A stretch of DNA of 64,000 nt, from NCBI RefSeq assembly GCF_030651755.1, contig NZ_JAUSBZ010000152.1, forward strand, positions 1 through 64,000, given 5' to 3'. Under the pieces are notes generated by a model. That model was not told the DNA's origin. It made no database searches and was given only the letters and a program-made list of their open reading frames with translations. Positions 53,858-62,613 of this stretch are shown one piece after another. The position numbers and the translations under genes are program-made. The DNA is from Phenylobacterium sp. (GTDB taxonomy: Bacteria > Pseudomonadota > Alphaproteobacteria > Caulobacterales > Caulobacteraceae). Every line of letters starts with the position of its first letter. Within the stretch, counting starts at the first letter, position 1.

Positions 53858-54519
53858 GCCGGGTTTCCACCCTGCTGGCCCGGGAGACGGCTCTGGCCTG
53901 GGGCAAGGGCGGCGGTCCCATGGTGGCCGTCGGCTTCTATGCCGGGGTCGCCACCCTGCTGCCCCTCGCCGTCGGGTCGGAGCCCGAGCGGCTGGCGGCC
54001 ATCGCGCCCGGCGCGGCCTGGGTGGCCCTGGCGCTCGCCGCCCTGCTCTCCCTCGATCGCCTGTTCGAGCGGGACTATGAGGACGGATCCCTGGACCTGC
54101 TCACCCTGTCGCCGGTCCCGCTGGAGATCATCTGTGCGATCAAATGCCTGGCCCAGTGGCTGGCCACCGGCCTGCCCCTGGCGCTCGCCGCGCCCGTAGC
54201 GGCCATTGCGCTGGGCGCCTCGCCCCAGCTCAGCGGTCTGGTGGTGGCCTGCGCGCTGCTCGGCGGCCTGGCCTTTTCCTTCATGGGCGGGATTGGCGCG
54301 GCGCTGAGCCTCGGGGCGCGCCGGGGCGGCCTCTTGACCGCGGTGATCGTCCTGCCGCTGTTCGTGCCGCCGGTGATCTTCGGCGGCGGCGCCCTGGCCA
54401 GCCTGGAGGCCGGCCTGCCCTGGAGCGCGGGGTTCGCCCTGCTGGGCGCCTATGCCGCCGCCGCCGTGGCGCTCGGACCCCTGGCCATGGCCGCGGCCTG
54501 TCGCAACGCCCTGTCCTGA
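53854..54519 (+). CDS. ccmB: Haem exporter permease CcmB
   Basis: A 221-residue inner-membrane protein with six hydrophobic segments. It pairs with CcmA. Family features are [20 protein letters not shown] at the N-terminus, [36 protein letters not shown], and [16 protein letters not shown]. The start ATG overlaps the ccmA stop. The next ccm gene, ccmC, is 819 bases away, separated by an LTXXQ gene and a repeat. Confidence 0.93.
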   Translation: MSRVSTLLARETALAWGKGGGPMVAVGFYAGVATLLPLAVGSEPERLAAIAPGAAWVALALAALLSLDRLFERDYEDGSLDLLTLSPVPLEIICAIKCLAQWLATGLPLALAAPVAAIALGASPQLSGLVVACALLGGLAFSFMGGIGAALSLGARRGGLLTAVIVLPLFVPPVIFGGGALASLEAGLPWSAGFALLGAYAAAAVALGPLAMAAACRNALS

Positions 54520-54587
54520 AAGAATCTGCGACGGAACGGCGGTCGGCCTGCGTGCAAGTCTTCAGAGGGGCACGACTGGAGACACAC

Positions 54588-55106
54588 ATGAAGACGATCA
54601 AGACCATTGCGCTCAGCGGCGCCATCGCCAGCCTGGCCTTCGCCACCGCCGCCTACGCCCAGCAACCACCGGCGCCCGGCCAGGGCCAGCGCCCCGGCAT
54701 GGAGGCCCGCGAACGCCCCAGCCCGGAACAGATGCGCACCCACATGGCCGAGCGCCTGCGCACCACCCTGCAGCTGACCAGCCAGCAGGAGGCCGCCCTC
54801 AACACCTATGTCGGCGCCATCGCTCCGCAGCCGGGCGCCTGGGACCGCCGCGGCGATCGCAGCGCCATGCGCGACATGACCACGCCCCAGCGCCTGGACG
54901 CCATGGCCGCCCAGATGGCCCAGCGCCAGCAGGCCTTCGCCACCCGGGCTGAGGCCACCAAGCGCTTCTACGCCCAGCTGACGCCGACCCAGCAAAAGGC
55001 CTTCGACGCCCTGCGCCCGGCCGGCCGCGGCATGGGTATGGGCATGGGCGGCAAGTCCATGGGCGGCCCCGGCGGCCATCGCGGCATGGGCCACAGCGGC
55101 CGTTAA
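54588..55106 (+). CDS. LTXXQ-motif periplasmic protein (Spy/CpxP-like)
   Basis: A 172-residue exported protein. Residues 1-24 form a Sec signal peptide (MKTIKTIALSGAIASLAFAT, then AAYAQ). Two LTxxQ motifs occur, LTSQQ near residue 64 and LTPTQQ near residue 128, as in the helical Spy/CpxP family of periplasmic chaperone or stress proteins. The C-terminus is glycine- and methionine-rich (GRGMGMGMGGKSMGGPGG), which may bind metal. The ATG at 54588 has GGAGA upstream. Its place inside the ccm cluster is unusual. Confidence 0.85.
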   Translation: MKTIKTIALSGAIASLAFATAAYAQQPPAPGQGQRPGMEARERPSPEQMRTHMAERLRTTLQLTSQQEAALNTYVGAIAPQPGAWDRRGDRSAMRDMTTPQRLDAMAAQMAQRQQAFATRAEATKRFYAQLTPTQQKAFDALRPAGRGMGMGMGGKSMGGPGGHRGMGHSGR

Positions 55107-55118
55107 GCGTCCGAAAAG

Positions 55119-55252
55119 TGAGGGACACGAAGGACACGAAGACAGCCAAGCGCACAAAGATGCCTGCGGCATGGTCTTCGTGTTCTTCGCGCCCCTTTGT
55201 GTCCCCCCTTTGTGTCCTTTGTGTCGCCCCTTGATGTCGCCTGCGGCGGACG
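55119..55252. repeat. GACACGAAGG hairpin repeat, copy 5
   Basis: Starts 12 bases after the LTXXQ stop. Left arm GGGACACGAAGGACACGAAG and GCGCACAAAG faces right arm CTTCGTGTTCTTCGCGCCCC, TTTGTGTCC (twice) and TTTGTGTCGCCCCTTGATG. The right arm has one extra TTTGTGTCCCCCC unit compared with copy 4. The tail TCGCCTGCGGCGGA follows. It separates the LTXXQ gene from ccmC. Confidence 0.85.
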
Positions 55253-55337
55253 AGACCTCGCCGCATTCAGACGCTGACCCCCCCGCGACGGAGCGGCGCC
55301 TTGCGGGGGCGCGGCGCAAAGGGCTAATTGCGCGGCC

Positions 55338-56066
55338 ATGATCCCCGCCCCGGCCTTCCTGTCCAATCCCGAACGGTTCATGGCCTTTTCCCGCTGGGCC
55401 GCGCCCCTGTTCGGCGCCATCGCCGTGGTCCTGGCCATCGCCGGCCTGTGGCTCGCCTTCGCCGCGCCGGAGGATTATCAGCAGGGCGATACGGTGCGGA
55501 TCATGTTCATCCATGTGCCGGCGGCCTGGATGAGCATGTTCGTCTATGCCTGCTTAGGCGTCGCGAGCTTCCTGTCGCTGGTCTTCCGCCATGCCCTGGC
55601 CGACGCCGCCGCCCAGGCCGCAGCCCCGCTGGGCGCCGCCTTCACGGCGCTCGCCCTGATCACCGGCTCCCTCTGGGGCCGGCCCATGTGGGGCGCCTGG
55701 TGGGTGTGGGACGCCCGCATGACCTCGGTCCTGGTGCTGTTCCTGTTCTACGTCGCCTACATGGCCCTGCGCGCCGCCCTGGATGATGAGGCCAAGGCCG
55801 CCCGGGCCGGCGCGATCCTGGCCCTGGTGGGGGTGGTCAACCTGCCCATCGTCAAGTTCTCCGTCGACTGGTGGAACAGCCTGCACCAGGGCGCCTCGGT
55901 GTTCCGCGCCGATGGTCCCACCGTGGCCGACGTCTTCCTCTACCCCCTGCTGCTGATGGCGCTGGCCTATATGTCGGCCTTCGGGTCGCTCTGGCTGGTC
56001 CGCATCCGCGGCGAGGTCTGGCGCCGCCGGGCCGAGGCGCTGGCGCTGCGCGCAGCGAGGGCCTGA
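55338..56066 (+). CDS. ccmC: Haem transporter CcmC
   Basis: A 242-residue inner-membrane protein with six membrane segments. The tryptophan-rich haem-handling motif WGRPMWGAWWVWDARMTS lies near residue 113. Conserved histidines are in MFIHVPAAWMSMF and WWNSLHQGASVFR. It holds haem in the periplasm and passes it to CcmE. ccmD follows within two bases. Confidence 0.95.
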   Translation: MIPAPAFLSNPERFMAFSRWAAPLFGAIAVVLAIAGLWLAFAAPEDYQQGDTVRIMFIHVPAAWMSMFVYACLGVASFLSLVFRHALADAAAQAAAPLGAAFTALALITGSLWGRPMWGAWWVWDARMTSVLVLFLFYVAYMALRAALDDEAKAARAGAILALVGVVNLPIVKFSVDWWNSLHQGASVFRADGPTVADVFLYPLLLMALAYMSAFGSLWLVRIRGEVWRRRAEALALRAARA

Positions 56067-56068
56067 GG

Positions 56069-56290
56069 ATGTTCGGCATGCTTGATCTCGACGCCAGCCC
56101 CTATGGCGCCTTCGTGTGGCCGGCCTTCGCCATCACCGCGCTGGTCTTTATCGGCATGATCGCCGGCGCCCTGGCCCATGCCCGCCACTGGCGCGCCCGC
56201 ACCGAGGCCCTGCGCCAGACCGCCGAGGCCGCCGAGGCCGCCCGGCGCGGCGGCCCGGCCCCAGATCTTGGCAAGGATCCTGCCCCATGA
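56069..56290 (+). CDS. ccmD: Haem exporter small protein CcmD
   Basis: A 73-residue single-span membrane protein. The segment YGAFVWPAFAITALVFIGMI is the typical CcmD membrane helix with the conserved Y-x-x-F/Y-V-W-x-A-F/Y pattern, and a charged arginine-rich helix follows (HARHWRARTEALRQTAEAAE). It helps release holo-CcmE. It lies between ccmC and ccmG and overlaps ccmG (ATGA). Confidence 0.88.
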   Translation: MFGMLDLDASPYGAFVWPAFAITALVFIGMIAGALAHARHWRARTEALRQTAEAAEAARRGGPAPDLGKDPAP

Positions 56291-56802
56291 ACCGCTGGCT
56301 GGCGCTGGCCCCCCTGGCGGTGCTCGTGGCGCTCGCCCTGTTGTTTGGCCTCTATTCCCTGAACCGCGACCCTCAGGTCCAGCCCCAGGCCATGGTCGGC
56401 AAGCCGGTCCCGGCGCTCAGCCTGCCCCATCTGGAGAGCGGCCGCCCGACGGCCATCACAGAGGCTCTGAACGGCCAGCCGGCCCTGATCAACTTCTTCG
56501 CCTCCTGGTGCCCGCCCTGCGAGGTGGAGCATCCGGTGCTGGTGGAGCTGGCCGCCCGGGGCGTGCCGATCATCGGCGTGGCCTATAAGGACGCCCCCCC
56601 CAACACCGAGGCCTTCCTTGCCCGCCTCGGCGACCCCTTCACCATCCACCTGGTGGACCGCGACGGCCGCGCCGGCGTCGAGTTCGGCGTCACCGGCGTC
56701 CCCGAGACCTATCTGGTCGGCGCCGACGGGACGATCCTCGCCAAGCACGCGGGGCCGTTGAGCGCAGAAGATGCGGCGGCGCTGTGGGGGCGGCGGGAGT
56801 AG
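56287..56802 (+). CDS. ccmG: Thiol:disulfide interchange protein CcmG/DsbE
   Basis: A 171-residue membrane-anchored periplasmic thioredoxin that keeps apocytochrome c cysteines reduced for haem attachment. An N-terminal anchor (residues about 4-24) is followed by a thioredoxin fold with Cys75-Pro-Pro-Cys78 in FFASWCPPCEVEHPVL, the GVAYKDAP insert and the cis-proline loop FGVTGVPETYLV. ccmE, ccmF and ccmH are not in this window and must lie elsewhere. Confidence 0.94.
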   Translation: MNRWLALAPLAVLVALALLFGLYSLNRDPQVQPQAMVGKPVPALSLPHLESGRPTAITEALNGQPALINFFASWCPPCEVEHPVLVELAARGVPIIGVAYKDAPPNTEAFLARLGDPFTIHLVDRDGRAGVEFGVTGVPETYLVGADGTILAKHAGPLSAEDAAALWGRRE

Positions 56803-56895
56803 CGCCCCCTTCATCCCCGCCCTGTTCGACCTGGCCGTGGAGGCGGTGTTCGAAAATCCCCACCGGGCGTGACGGACGACCTCCGCCGAAGGCGG

Positions 56896-56994
56896 GGGAA
56901 GAAGAACCACAAAGATCACAAAGGGGGCGCGGCGCCTTCGTGCGCTTTGTGGGCTTCGTGGTTGATCGTCTGCGCGCTACGCGCGAGGTCGCCG
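56896..56994. repeat. GACACGAAGG hairpin repeat, copy 6 (divergent)
   Basis: A more divergent member about 95 bases after the ccmG stop. GAACCACAAAGATCACAAAGG faces CTTCGTGCGCTTTGTGGGCT and TCGTGGTT, so outer arms AACCAC.AAG and CTTCGTGGTT pair. The tail GTCTGCGCGCTACGCGCGAG has the same position as the GGCGCCTGCGGCGC tails. It most resembles copy 2. Confidence 0.7.
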
Positions 56995-57097
56995 AGGCGC
57001 CCAAGAGACCCCTGGCCTTCAGACACCGTTAACCATAAATTCAGTGGGGACCGGCCATTTTGGCCCTGATTTACCGCTCCAGACCCCGGTTTTCGCT

Positions 57098-57388
57098 GTG
57101 ACCGCGATTCGACCTCCTTTTCCGAACGCCCTGCCGACGGCCCCGCAAGGGGTCGCGCCGCAGCCGCGCAGCGCCGCCCAGAAGGCCTTTTTCGAGGCCG
57201 CCCTGGGCCGGGCGGCGCCGGACGCCGCGCCTGTTGCGTCCCGGGTCCCGACCCGGGCCGCGGCGCCGGCCGCTGACATCCAGGTGCGCGCCACGCCGGT
57301 GCGCGAGGTTCCCCTGCAGGTCCGCGCCACCGATGAGCCGCCGAAGAAGATTCTGCGGCCAGGCTCCCTGCTGGATATTCGAGTCTAG
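57098..57388 (+). CDS. Small hypothetical protein
   Basis: A 96-residue proline- and alanine-rich, basic protein beginning MTAIRPPFPNALP from GTG at 57098. A predicted-helix segment SAAQKAFFEAALGRAA lies in the middle and the tail PPKKILRPGSLLDIRV is the most ordered-looking part. No family was recognised. Its stop codon and that of the convergent DUF2244 gene share the four bases CTAG. A GATTC (CcrM-type GANTC) site lies just after the start. Confidence 0.5.
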   Translation: MTAIRPPFPNALPTAPQGVAPQPRSAAQKAFFEAALGRAAPDAAPVASRVPTRAAAPAADIQVRATPVREVPLQVRATDEPPKKILRPGSLLDIRV

Positions 57389-57858
57389 AACCGGCCCGAG
57401 CGGGCCTTCCAGATGGCGGTTTCCAGGGCGCGGGCGAAATCGGCCTGTTCGCCGGGCGACAGGGCCGCGGCCACCTGGGCGAACTTTCCCGAGAGCCTCA
57501 GTCGGACGCCCACGGTGCGGTCGTCCTCCACCTCCACATCGACCCGGGTGAAGGCCGTGGGCGAGGTCCAGACCAGGGCCTGGGCCTGGGGGGTCTGGCG
57601 CAGGACGCGGACCTCGTGGGCGGTGACCTGCACCCGCTCCACCTGCTTGGCGGCGTGGAAACTGACCAGGAAGGCGAGCGCGATGGCGCCCACATCCAGC
57701 GCCAGGAAGATCGGCACCAGGGTCGCCCCCATGGACATGAAGACCAGGGCCGAGACGCAGTTCAGGGCTGTGATCGCGGATATAAGGATCACGAACCCTC
57801 GCTGCGACAGCGAGCGGTTGGGGGAGATGACCGCGTCCATGTAATAGGGGCCGTCCAT
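57385..57858 (-). CDS. DUF2244 family membrane protein
   Basis: A 157-residue protein of the alphaproteobacterial DUF2244 family. MDAVISPNRSLSQRGFVILI precedes two membrane helices (residues about 18-38 and 43-63). A soluble C-terminal part follows, including VTAHEVRVLRQTPQAQALVW and VRLRLSGKFAQVAAALSPGE. Function unknown. The ATG at 57858 is chosen; it is divergent from nth with 65 bases between starts. Confidence 0.85.
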   Translation of the reverse strand: MDGPYYMDAVISPNRSLSQRGFVILISAITALNCVSALVFMSMGATLVPIFLALDVGAIALAFLVSFHAAKQVERVQVTAHEVRVLRQTPQAQALVWTSPTAFTRVDVEVEDDRTVGVRLRLSGKFAQVAAALSPGEQADFARALETAIWKARSGRF

Positions 57859-57923
57859 CGTGACCGGGATATTAGCGACGCCAGCGGGCTTGGCGAGGGG
57901 CTTTGCGCAGGGCATCAAGCCCC

Positions 57924-58637
57924 ATGGCCGCGCCTCCCCGATCCCCCGCTGCGAAACCCCGCAAGACCCCGGCGAAGGCGCCCGTCCGCCGGCGCCTGCC
58001 GCCGGCCGAGCAGGCGCGCATCGCCACCCTGTTCGAGCGGTTCGAGGCTGCGGAGTCCGACCCGCGCACCGAACTCAACTATGACAGCCCCTATACATTG
58101 GTGACCGCGGTCGCCCTGTCGGCCCAGGCCACAGATGTGTCGGTCAACAAGGCCACCGCCCGGCTGTTTGCGGTGGCCGACACCCCGGAGAAGATGCTGG
58201 CCCTGGGGGAGGAGGGCCTGATCCCCCTGATCGCCTCCATCGGCCTCTTCCGCACCAAGGCCAGGAACGTCATCGCCGCGGCCCGCATCCTGATCGAACA
58301 GCACGGGGGCGAGGTGCCCCTGGAGCGGGCGGCCCTGCAGGCCCTGCCCGGGGTGGGCCGCAAGACCGCCAGCGTGGTGCTGAACGAACTGCGGGTCGAG
58401 CCGGCCATCGCCGTGGACACCCACGTCTTCCGCGTCGCCCACCGGCTGAAGCTCGCCTTCGGCAAGACCCCCGACCAGGTGGAGGCCGAGCTGATGGCGG
58501 TGATCCCCCAGCCCTATCTGGTGCGGGCCCACCACTGGCTGATCCTGCACGGCCGCTATGTCTGCGTGGCCCGCAGGCCCAAGTGCGAGGAATGCCCCGT
58601 CGCCGACCTCTGTCCGTCCCGGGCGCTGTTCTCCTAG
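57924..58637 (+). CDS. nth: Endonuclease III
   Basis: A DNA glycosylase and AP lyase removing oxidised pyrimidines in base-excision repair. The 237-residue product has the helix-hairpin-helix ALPGVGRKTASVVLNEL, with the catalytic lysine in GVGRKTA, the catalytic aspartate in AIAVDTHVFRVAHRL, and the C-terminal iron-sulphur cluster Cys-x6-Cys-x2-Cys-x5-Cys in VCVARRPKCEECPVADLC. A 25-residue basic, proline-rich N-terminal extension precedes the core. The ATG at 57924 is chosen; an upstream in-frame TTG lies seven codons earlier. Confidence 0.95.
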   Translation: MAAPPRSPAAKPRKTPAKAPVRRRLPPAEQARIATLFERFEAAESDPRTELNYDSPYTLVTAVALSAQATDVSVNKATARLFAVADTPEKMLALGEEGLIPLIASIGLFRTKARNVIAAARILIEQHGGEVPLERAALQALPGVGRKTASVVLNELRVEPAIAVDTHVFRVAHRLKLAFGKTPDQVEAELMAVIPQPYLVRAHHWLILHGRYVCVARRPKCEECPVADLCPSRALFS

Positions 58638-58649
58638 ACGCGCAGCGCT

Positions 58650-58776
58650 AGAAAAAGAGGGGACACGAAGAACACGAAGACAGCCAAGGACACGGAGGGA
58701 TCTGCGGCCTCGCCTTTGTGTCCTTCGCGCCATCTTCGTGTCCTTTGTGTCCCCAATTTGCAGCGCCTGCGGCGCT
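58650..58776. repeat. GACACGAAGG hairpin repeat, copy 7
   Basis: Starts 13 bases after the nth stop. Left arm GGGGACACGAAGAACACGAAG and AAGGACACGGAGG faces right arm CCTTTGTGTCCTT, CATCTTCGTGTCCTTTGTGT and CCCC. The tail CAGCGCCTGCGGCGCTC matches copies 3 and 4. It lies between convergent nth and the cyclophilin gene. Confidence 0.84.
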
Positions 58777-58798
58777 CAAGGCGGTGGGGCCAGCGCCC

Positions 58799-59635
58799 CT
58801 AGCGTGACGCCTCCCGTGCCGGGATTTCCACATCGCAGAGGGTGAAGTCGGCGCCTTTTTCGGCGCGCTGGGCCGCCACCTTGGCCTGGAAGAGCGCGCC
58901 GGCCGGGTCAGCCACCTCGATCCGCGGGCGCTCGGCGTCCGGCAGGTCGGCGGCGAGCGCCACGCGGACCATGCGGTCGGGGGTTTCCGGCGGCTCGCCT
59001 GCGGCCAGGGCCTGGGCCACATCGAAGCCCGCGATCACCCGGCCAAAGGGCGTGTAGTCCCGGTCGAGCCGGCGGGCTGAGTCCAGCATGACGAAGATCT
59101 CGCTGTTGGCGGTGCCGGGGTCGGCCTGGCGGCCCATGCCGAACACGCCGGCGCAATAGGCGCCCCAGGCCAGCACCCGGCCGTTGCGGGCCCGGGCTTC
59201 CTCGCCGGCCGAGACGGCGCTGATCGGCAGGGAGCCCAGAAAGCCTGTGCGCCCGTCGCTGGCCTCGGTGACAAAGGCGACCTCACGCGCCATCTCCGGG
59301 GTCAGGCGGAAGGTGAATTCCGGCGCCAGATCAGGATGGTCGGAGCCTCCCCCATCCTGGTTGTTGGGGTTACCCGTCTGGGCCACGAAGCCGGGGATCA
59401 CCCGGTGAACCTCCAGGCCGTCATAGACGCCTTCCCGGGCCAGCAGCTTGATCCGCGCCACCGCCTGGGGGGCGACCTGGGGCGCCAGCTCCACCACCAT
59501 GCGACCCTTGGTGGTGTCGATCACCAGGGTTTGCGCCGGATCAGGGCTGCGCCAGTCGGCGGCGAGCGCCCAGACCGGGGTGAGCAGGGCGGGGGCGAGC
59601 CCGGCGGCGAGGCCGGCGATGATCAGGGTCTTCAT
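58799..59635 (-). CDS. Peptidyl-prolyl cis-trans isomerase, cyclophilin type, exported
   Basis: A 278-residue periplasmic cyclophilin. A signal peptide covers residues about 1-25 (MKTLIIAGLAAGLAPALLTP, then VWALA). The fold starts at LVIDTTKGRMVVELAPQVAP; the catalytic arginine is in EVHRVIPGFVAQTGNPNNQD. FVMLDSARRLDRDYTPFGRV and IAGFDVAQAL complete the core. A C-terminal 60-residue extension ends in FTLCDVEIPA. Its ATG overlaps the stop of the DUF6886 gene (ATGA). Confidence 0.9.
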   Translation of the reverse strand: MKTLIIAGLAAGLAPALLTPVWALAADWRSPDPAQTLVIDTTKGRMVVELAPQVAPQAVARIKLLAREGVYDGLEVHRVIPGFVAQTGNPNNQDGGGSDHPDLAPEFTFRLTPEMAREVAFVTEASDGRTGFLGSLPISAVSAGEEARARNGRVLAWGAYCAGVFGMGRQADPGTANSEIFVMLDSARRLDRDYTPFGRVIAGFDVAQALAAGEPPETPDRMVRVALAADLPDAERPRIEVADPAGALFQAKVAAQRAEKGADFTLCDVEIPAREASR

Positions 59636-60165
59636 GTCCAGTCCTTGGCGTGGCGCAGGCGGATGCCGCTGGCGTGCAGGGTGGTGTCCCAGACCGGGCG
59701 CAGGTGGGTCAGGGTCTCGGTGAGGCGAAGCTCGACCCCGGCCGCGCACAGGGCGCCGGGCAGGTCGGTGAGGGTTTCGCGCGACAGCGGCTTCACGCTC
59801 TGCCGGGCCACCCACATGCCGGCGTCCTCCAGGCTCTCGAAGGGCGCGCGCGGCAGGGCGTAGCGATGCAGGGTCGCGGCCCGCAGGGCCTCCAGCCAGT
59901 CCCACTCCACATAGGCGATGGCGTGGGCCGGGCTTTGCCCAAACCAGGCGGCGCGGTCGGCCGCGGTAGTGTCGGCCTTGGGAAACAGCAGGATGCGCGG
60001 GCAGTCCCGGGGAAACAGGTACAGGGCCTGCCAGGCGGCCTCGATGGCCCAGACCAGGGGACCGTTCAGCCAGTCGCGCCCCGGACCGCGCGCCGACGGG
60101 ACGCGGACAGGGCGGGGTTTGAAAACCGCAATGCCCGGATCATCGCTGAAGTGGTAGAGCTGCAT
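59632..60165 (-). CDS. DUF6886 family protein
   Basis: A 177-residue cytoplasmic protein. The N-terminus MQLYHFSDDPGIAVFKPRPV and LNGPLVWAIEAAWQALYLFP, CPRILLFPKADTT are typical of DUF6886, a family without known function whose opening YHFS resembles ADP-ribosyltransferase-like folds. It is upstream of and coupled to the cyclophilin gene by a four-base overlap. The 190-base gap to the divergent adenosine kinase gene holds a direct repeat of CCTGATCATCG near 60304-60330. Confidence 0.75.
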   Translation of the reverse strand: MQLYHFSDDPGIAVFKPRPVRVPSARGPGRDWLNGPLVWAIEAAWQALYLFPRDCPRILLFPKADTTAADRAAWFGQSPAHAIAYVEWDWLEALRAATLHRYALPRAPFESLEDAGMWVARQSVKPLSRETLTDLPGALCAAGVELRLTETLTHLRPVWDTTLHASGIRLRHAKDWT

Positions 60166-60355
60166 GGCGGCGCGATAGCGCCCGATCGGGACGGACCGCG
60201 CAAGACCCGCCGCGCAGGGGAGGGCGCCGATGTCTTTGGCCGGGGCTGCGGGGCTGCTTCACATTGCCCCGACTGTGCTTTCCCTGTAATCGGCGCCCGT
60301 TCCCTGATCATCGCCCCTGATCATCGGCGCCCAACGGAAGAGAAACCCTCCCGCC

Positions 60356-61345
60356 ATGACCGAGCTTTACGACGTCGCCGCCATCGGCAACGCCATCGTC
60401 GATGTGATCGCCCCGGCGGGCGAGGACTTCCTCACGCGGGAAGGCCTGTCCAAGGGCGCGATGATGCTGGTCGACGAGGCTCAAGGGATCGACCTCTACA
60501 GCCGCATGGCGCCGGGTGTGGAGACCTCCGGGGGCTCGGCCGGCAATACGGTGGCCGGGGTGGCCAGCTTCGGCGGCCGCGCGGCCTATCTGGGCAAGGT
60601 GGCCAAGGACCAGCTGGGCGACGTCTTCACCCATGACATGCGCGCCCAAGGGGTCCGGTTTGATGTGGCGCCGCTCGCCGCCGGCCCGGCCACGGCCCGC
60701 TGCCTGATCAATGTGACGCCGGACGGCCAGCGCACCATGTGCACCTATCTGGGCGCCTCCACCGAACTGACCGCCGACGATGTGGACCCGGCCATCGTCG
60801 AGGCGGCCAAGATCGTCTATCTGGAAGGCTATCTGTTCGACCCCTACGAGGCCCGCCGGGCCTTCGCCAAGGCTGCGGGCCTGGCCAGGGCCAATGGCCG
60901 ACAGATCGCGCTGACCCTGTCGGACGCCTTTGTCGTCGAGCGTCATCGCGGCGCCCTGATGGAGTTCATCGAAACCCAGGTGGACATCGTCTTCGCCAAT
61001 GAGGCCGAGGTCTGCGCCCTGTTTGAGACCACCGACTTCTACGCCGCCGTCGACGCCCTGGCTTCGCGCACCGCCGTCGCCGCGGTGACCCGCAGCGAAC
61101 AGGGCTCGGTCATCGCCGCCGGCGAGGCCCGCCACGAGATCTGGGCTGCGGCCGTGGACCAGGTGATCGACACCACCGGCGCCGGCGACCAGTATGCCGC
61201 GGGCTTCTTATATGGATTGGCGAACGACCGCTCGCTTCCGGTCTGCGGCCAGCTCGGCGCCCTGGCGGCGGCGGAGGTCATTTCCCATTACGGCCCGCGG
61301 CCGCAGGTCTCGCTGAAGGCCCTGGCCGCTTCGAGAGGACTTTGA
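60356..61345 (+). CDS. PfkB-family kinase, adenosine kinase-like
   Basis: A 329-residue ribokinase-fold kinase. The start [40 protein letters not shown] and [13 protein letters not shown] match the bacterial adenosine kinase group that recycles adenosine to AMP. The ATP and catalytic motif is [17 protein letters not shown], with the base aspartate in GAGD. It is followed at once by hisB (their ends overlap or touch), so it appears to head the histidine operon. The adenosine preference is inferred. Confidence 0.88.
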   Translation: MTELYDVAAIGNAIVDVIAPAGEDFLTREGLSKGAMMLVDEAQGIDLYSRMAPGVETSGGSAGNTVAGVASFGGRAAYLGKVAKDQLGDVFTHDMRAQGVRFDVAPLAAGPATARCLINVTPDGQRTMCTYLGASTELTADDVDPAIVEAAKIVYLEGYLFDPYEARRAFAKAAGLARANGRQIALTLSDAFVVERHRGALMEFIETQVDIVFANEAEVCALFETTDFYAAVDALASRTAVAAVTRSEQGSVIAAGEARHEIWAAAVDQVIDTTGAGDQYAAGFLYGLANDRSLPVCGQLGALAAAEVISHYGPRPQVSLKALAASRGL

Positions 61346-61350
61346 AGACC

Positions 61351-61941
61351 ATGGCGCGCACGGCCGAGGTGGTTCGCAACACGAAGGAAACCCAGATCAC
61401 CATCAGCGTCGATCTGGACGGGACCGGCGTGTCCGACGTCGAGACCGGCGTCGGCTTCTTCGACCACATGCTCGACGCCTTCGCCCGCCACGGCGGGATC
61501 GACCTGAAGGTCCGCACCAAGGGCGACCTGCACATCGACGCCCATCACACGGTGGAAGACACCGGCATTGTGCTGGGTCAGGCGATCCACAGGGCGCTGG
61601 ACGGGTTCAAGGGCATCCGCCGGTTCGGCCATGCCTATATCCCCATGGACGAGACCCTGACGCGCTGCGCCATCGACCTGTCCAACCGGCCCTATCTGAT
61701 CTGGAAGACCGCCTTCCGCACGCCGAAGATCGGCGAGATGGACACCGAGCTGTTCAAGGAGTTCCACCACGCCTTCGCCATGAATTGCGGCGCCTGCGTG
61801 CACCTGGAGACCCTGTACGGGGACAACAGCCACCATATCGCCGAGAGCGGGTTCAAGGCCTTGGCCCGGGCCCTGCGCACGGCCATTGAGATCGACCCCA
61901 AGACGGGCGGCCAGGCCCCCTCCACAAAGGGCGTGCTCTAG
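61351..61941 (+). CDS. hisB: Imidazoleglycerol-phosphate dehydratase
   Basis: Seventh step of histidine synthesis. The 196-residue monofunctional form has no N-terminal phosphatase. Metal-binding motifs are [34 protein letters not shown], and [17 protein letters not shown], then [18 protein letters not shown]. Start is ATG at 61351 ([14 protein letters not shown]); a TTG at 61342 overlapping the kinase stop is an alternative. Confidence 0.95.
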   Translation: MARTAEVVRNTKETQITISVDLDGTGVSDVETGVGFFDHMLDAFARHGGIDLKVRTKGDLHIDAHHTVEDTGIVLGQAIHRALDGFKGIRRFGHAYIPMDETLTRCAIDLSNRPYLIWKTAFRTPKIGEMDTELFKEFHHAFAMNCGACVHLETLYGDNSHHIAESGFKALARALRTAIEIDPKTGGQAPSTKGVL

Positions 61942-61968
61942 GCGCGCCCAAGGGTCTAAGGAACCGCT

Positions 61969-62613
61969 ATGCAGACCGTCGCCCTGATCGACTACGGGTC
62001 GGGCAATCTCCGTTCGGCGCAGAACGCCCTTGTGAAGGCCGCCGGCTCAGCGCCCGGGGCTGCGGAGATTCACGTCACCTCTGATCCCGAAACGGTGGCC
62101 GCCGCCGATCGCATCGTCCTGCCGGGCGTCGGCGCCTTCGCCGCCTGCCGCGGGGCGCTGATGGCCAGGCCTGGCCTTGTCGAAGCGATCACCGAAGCGG
62201 TGCAGACCCGCGGCGTCCCCTTCCTGGGGGTCTGCGTCGGCATGCAGCTGCTGGCCAGCCGCGGCCTGGAGTTCGGCGAGACCCCCGGTCTCGACTGGAT
62301 TCCCGGCGAGGTTCGCCGGCTCACGCCCGCCAGCCCCGCCTGCAAGGTGCCGCACATGGGCTGGAACAGCCTGGACGACATCAGCCCGGCCGGTCGCGCC
62401 CTCGGCCTCGTCGCCGACGGCGCCATGTATTTCACCCACTCCTTCGCCTTCCACGCGGCCGACCCCGCCGATGTGGCCGCCTTCACCGATCACGGGGGCC
62501 GGTTCGCCGCCGCCGTGGCGCGGGGCAATGTGGCGGGAGTTCAATTCCACCCGGAGAAGTCGCAGTCTGCCGGGCTTTCTCTCCTCGCGCGCTTTCTGGA
62601 GTGGCGACCTTGA
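61969..62613 (+). CDS. hisH: Imidazole glycerol phosphate synthase glutaminase subunit
   Basis: Class I glutamine amidotransferase that supplies ammonia to HisF. The 214-residue product has the triad: Cys89 in FLGVCVGMQLL, His194 and Glu196 in VQFHPEKSQ. VALIDYGSGNLRSAQNAL is the conserved N-terminus and CKVPHMGWNSL the HisF-contact region. hisA begins at its stop codon. Confidence 0.95.
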   Translation: MQTVALIDYGSGNLRSAQNALVKAAGSAPGAAEIHVTSDPETVAAADRIVLPGVGAFAACRGALMARPGLVEAITEAVQTRGVPFLGVCVGMQLLASRGLEFGETPGLDWIPGEVRRLTPASPACKVPHMGWNSLDDISPAGRALGLVADGAMYFTHSFAFHAADPADVAAFTDHGGRFAAAVARGNVAGVQFHPEKSQSAGLSLLARFLEWRP

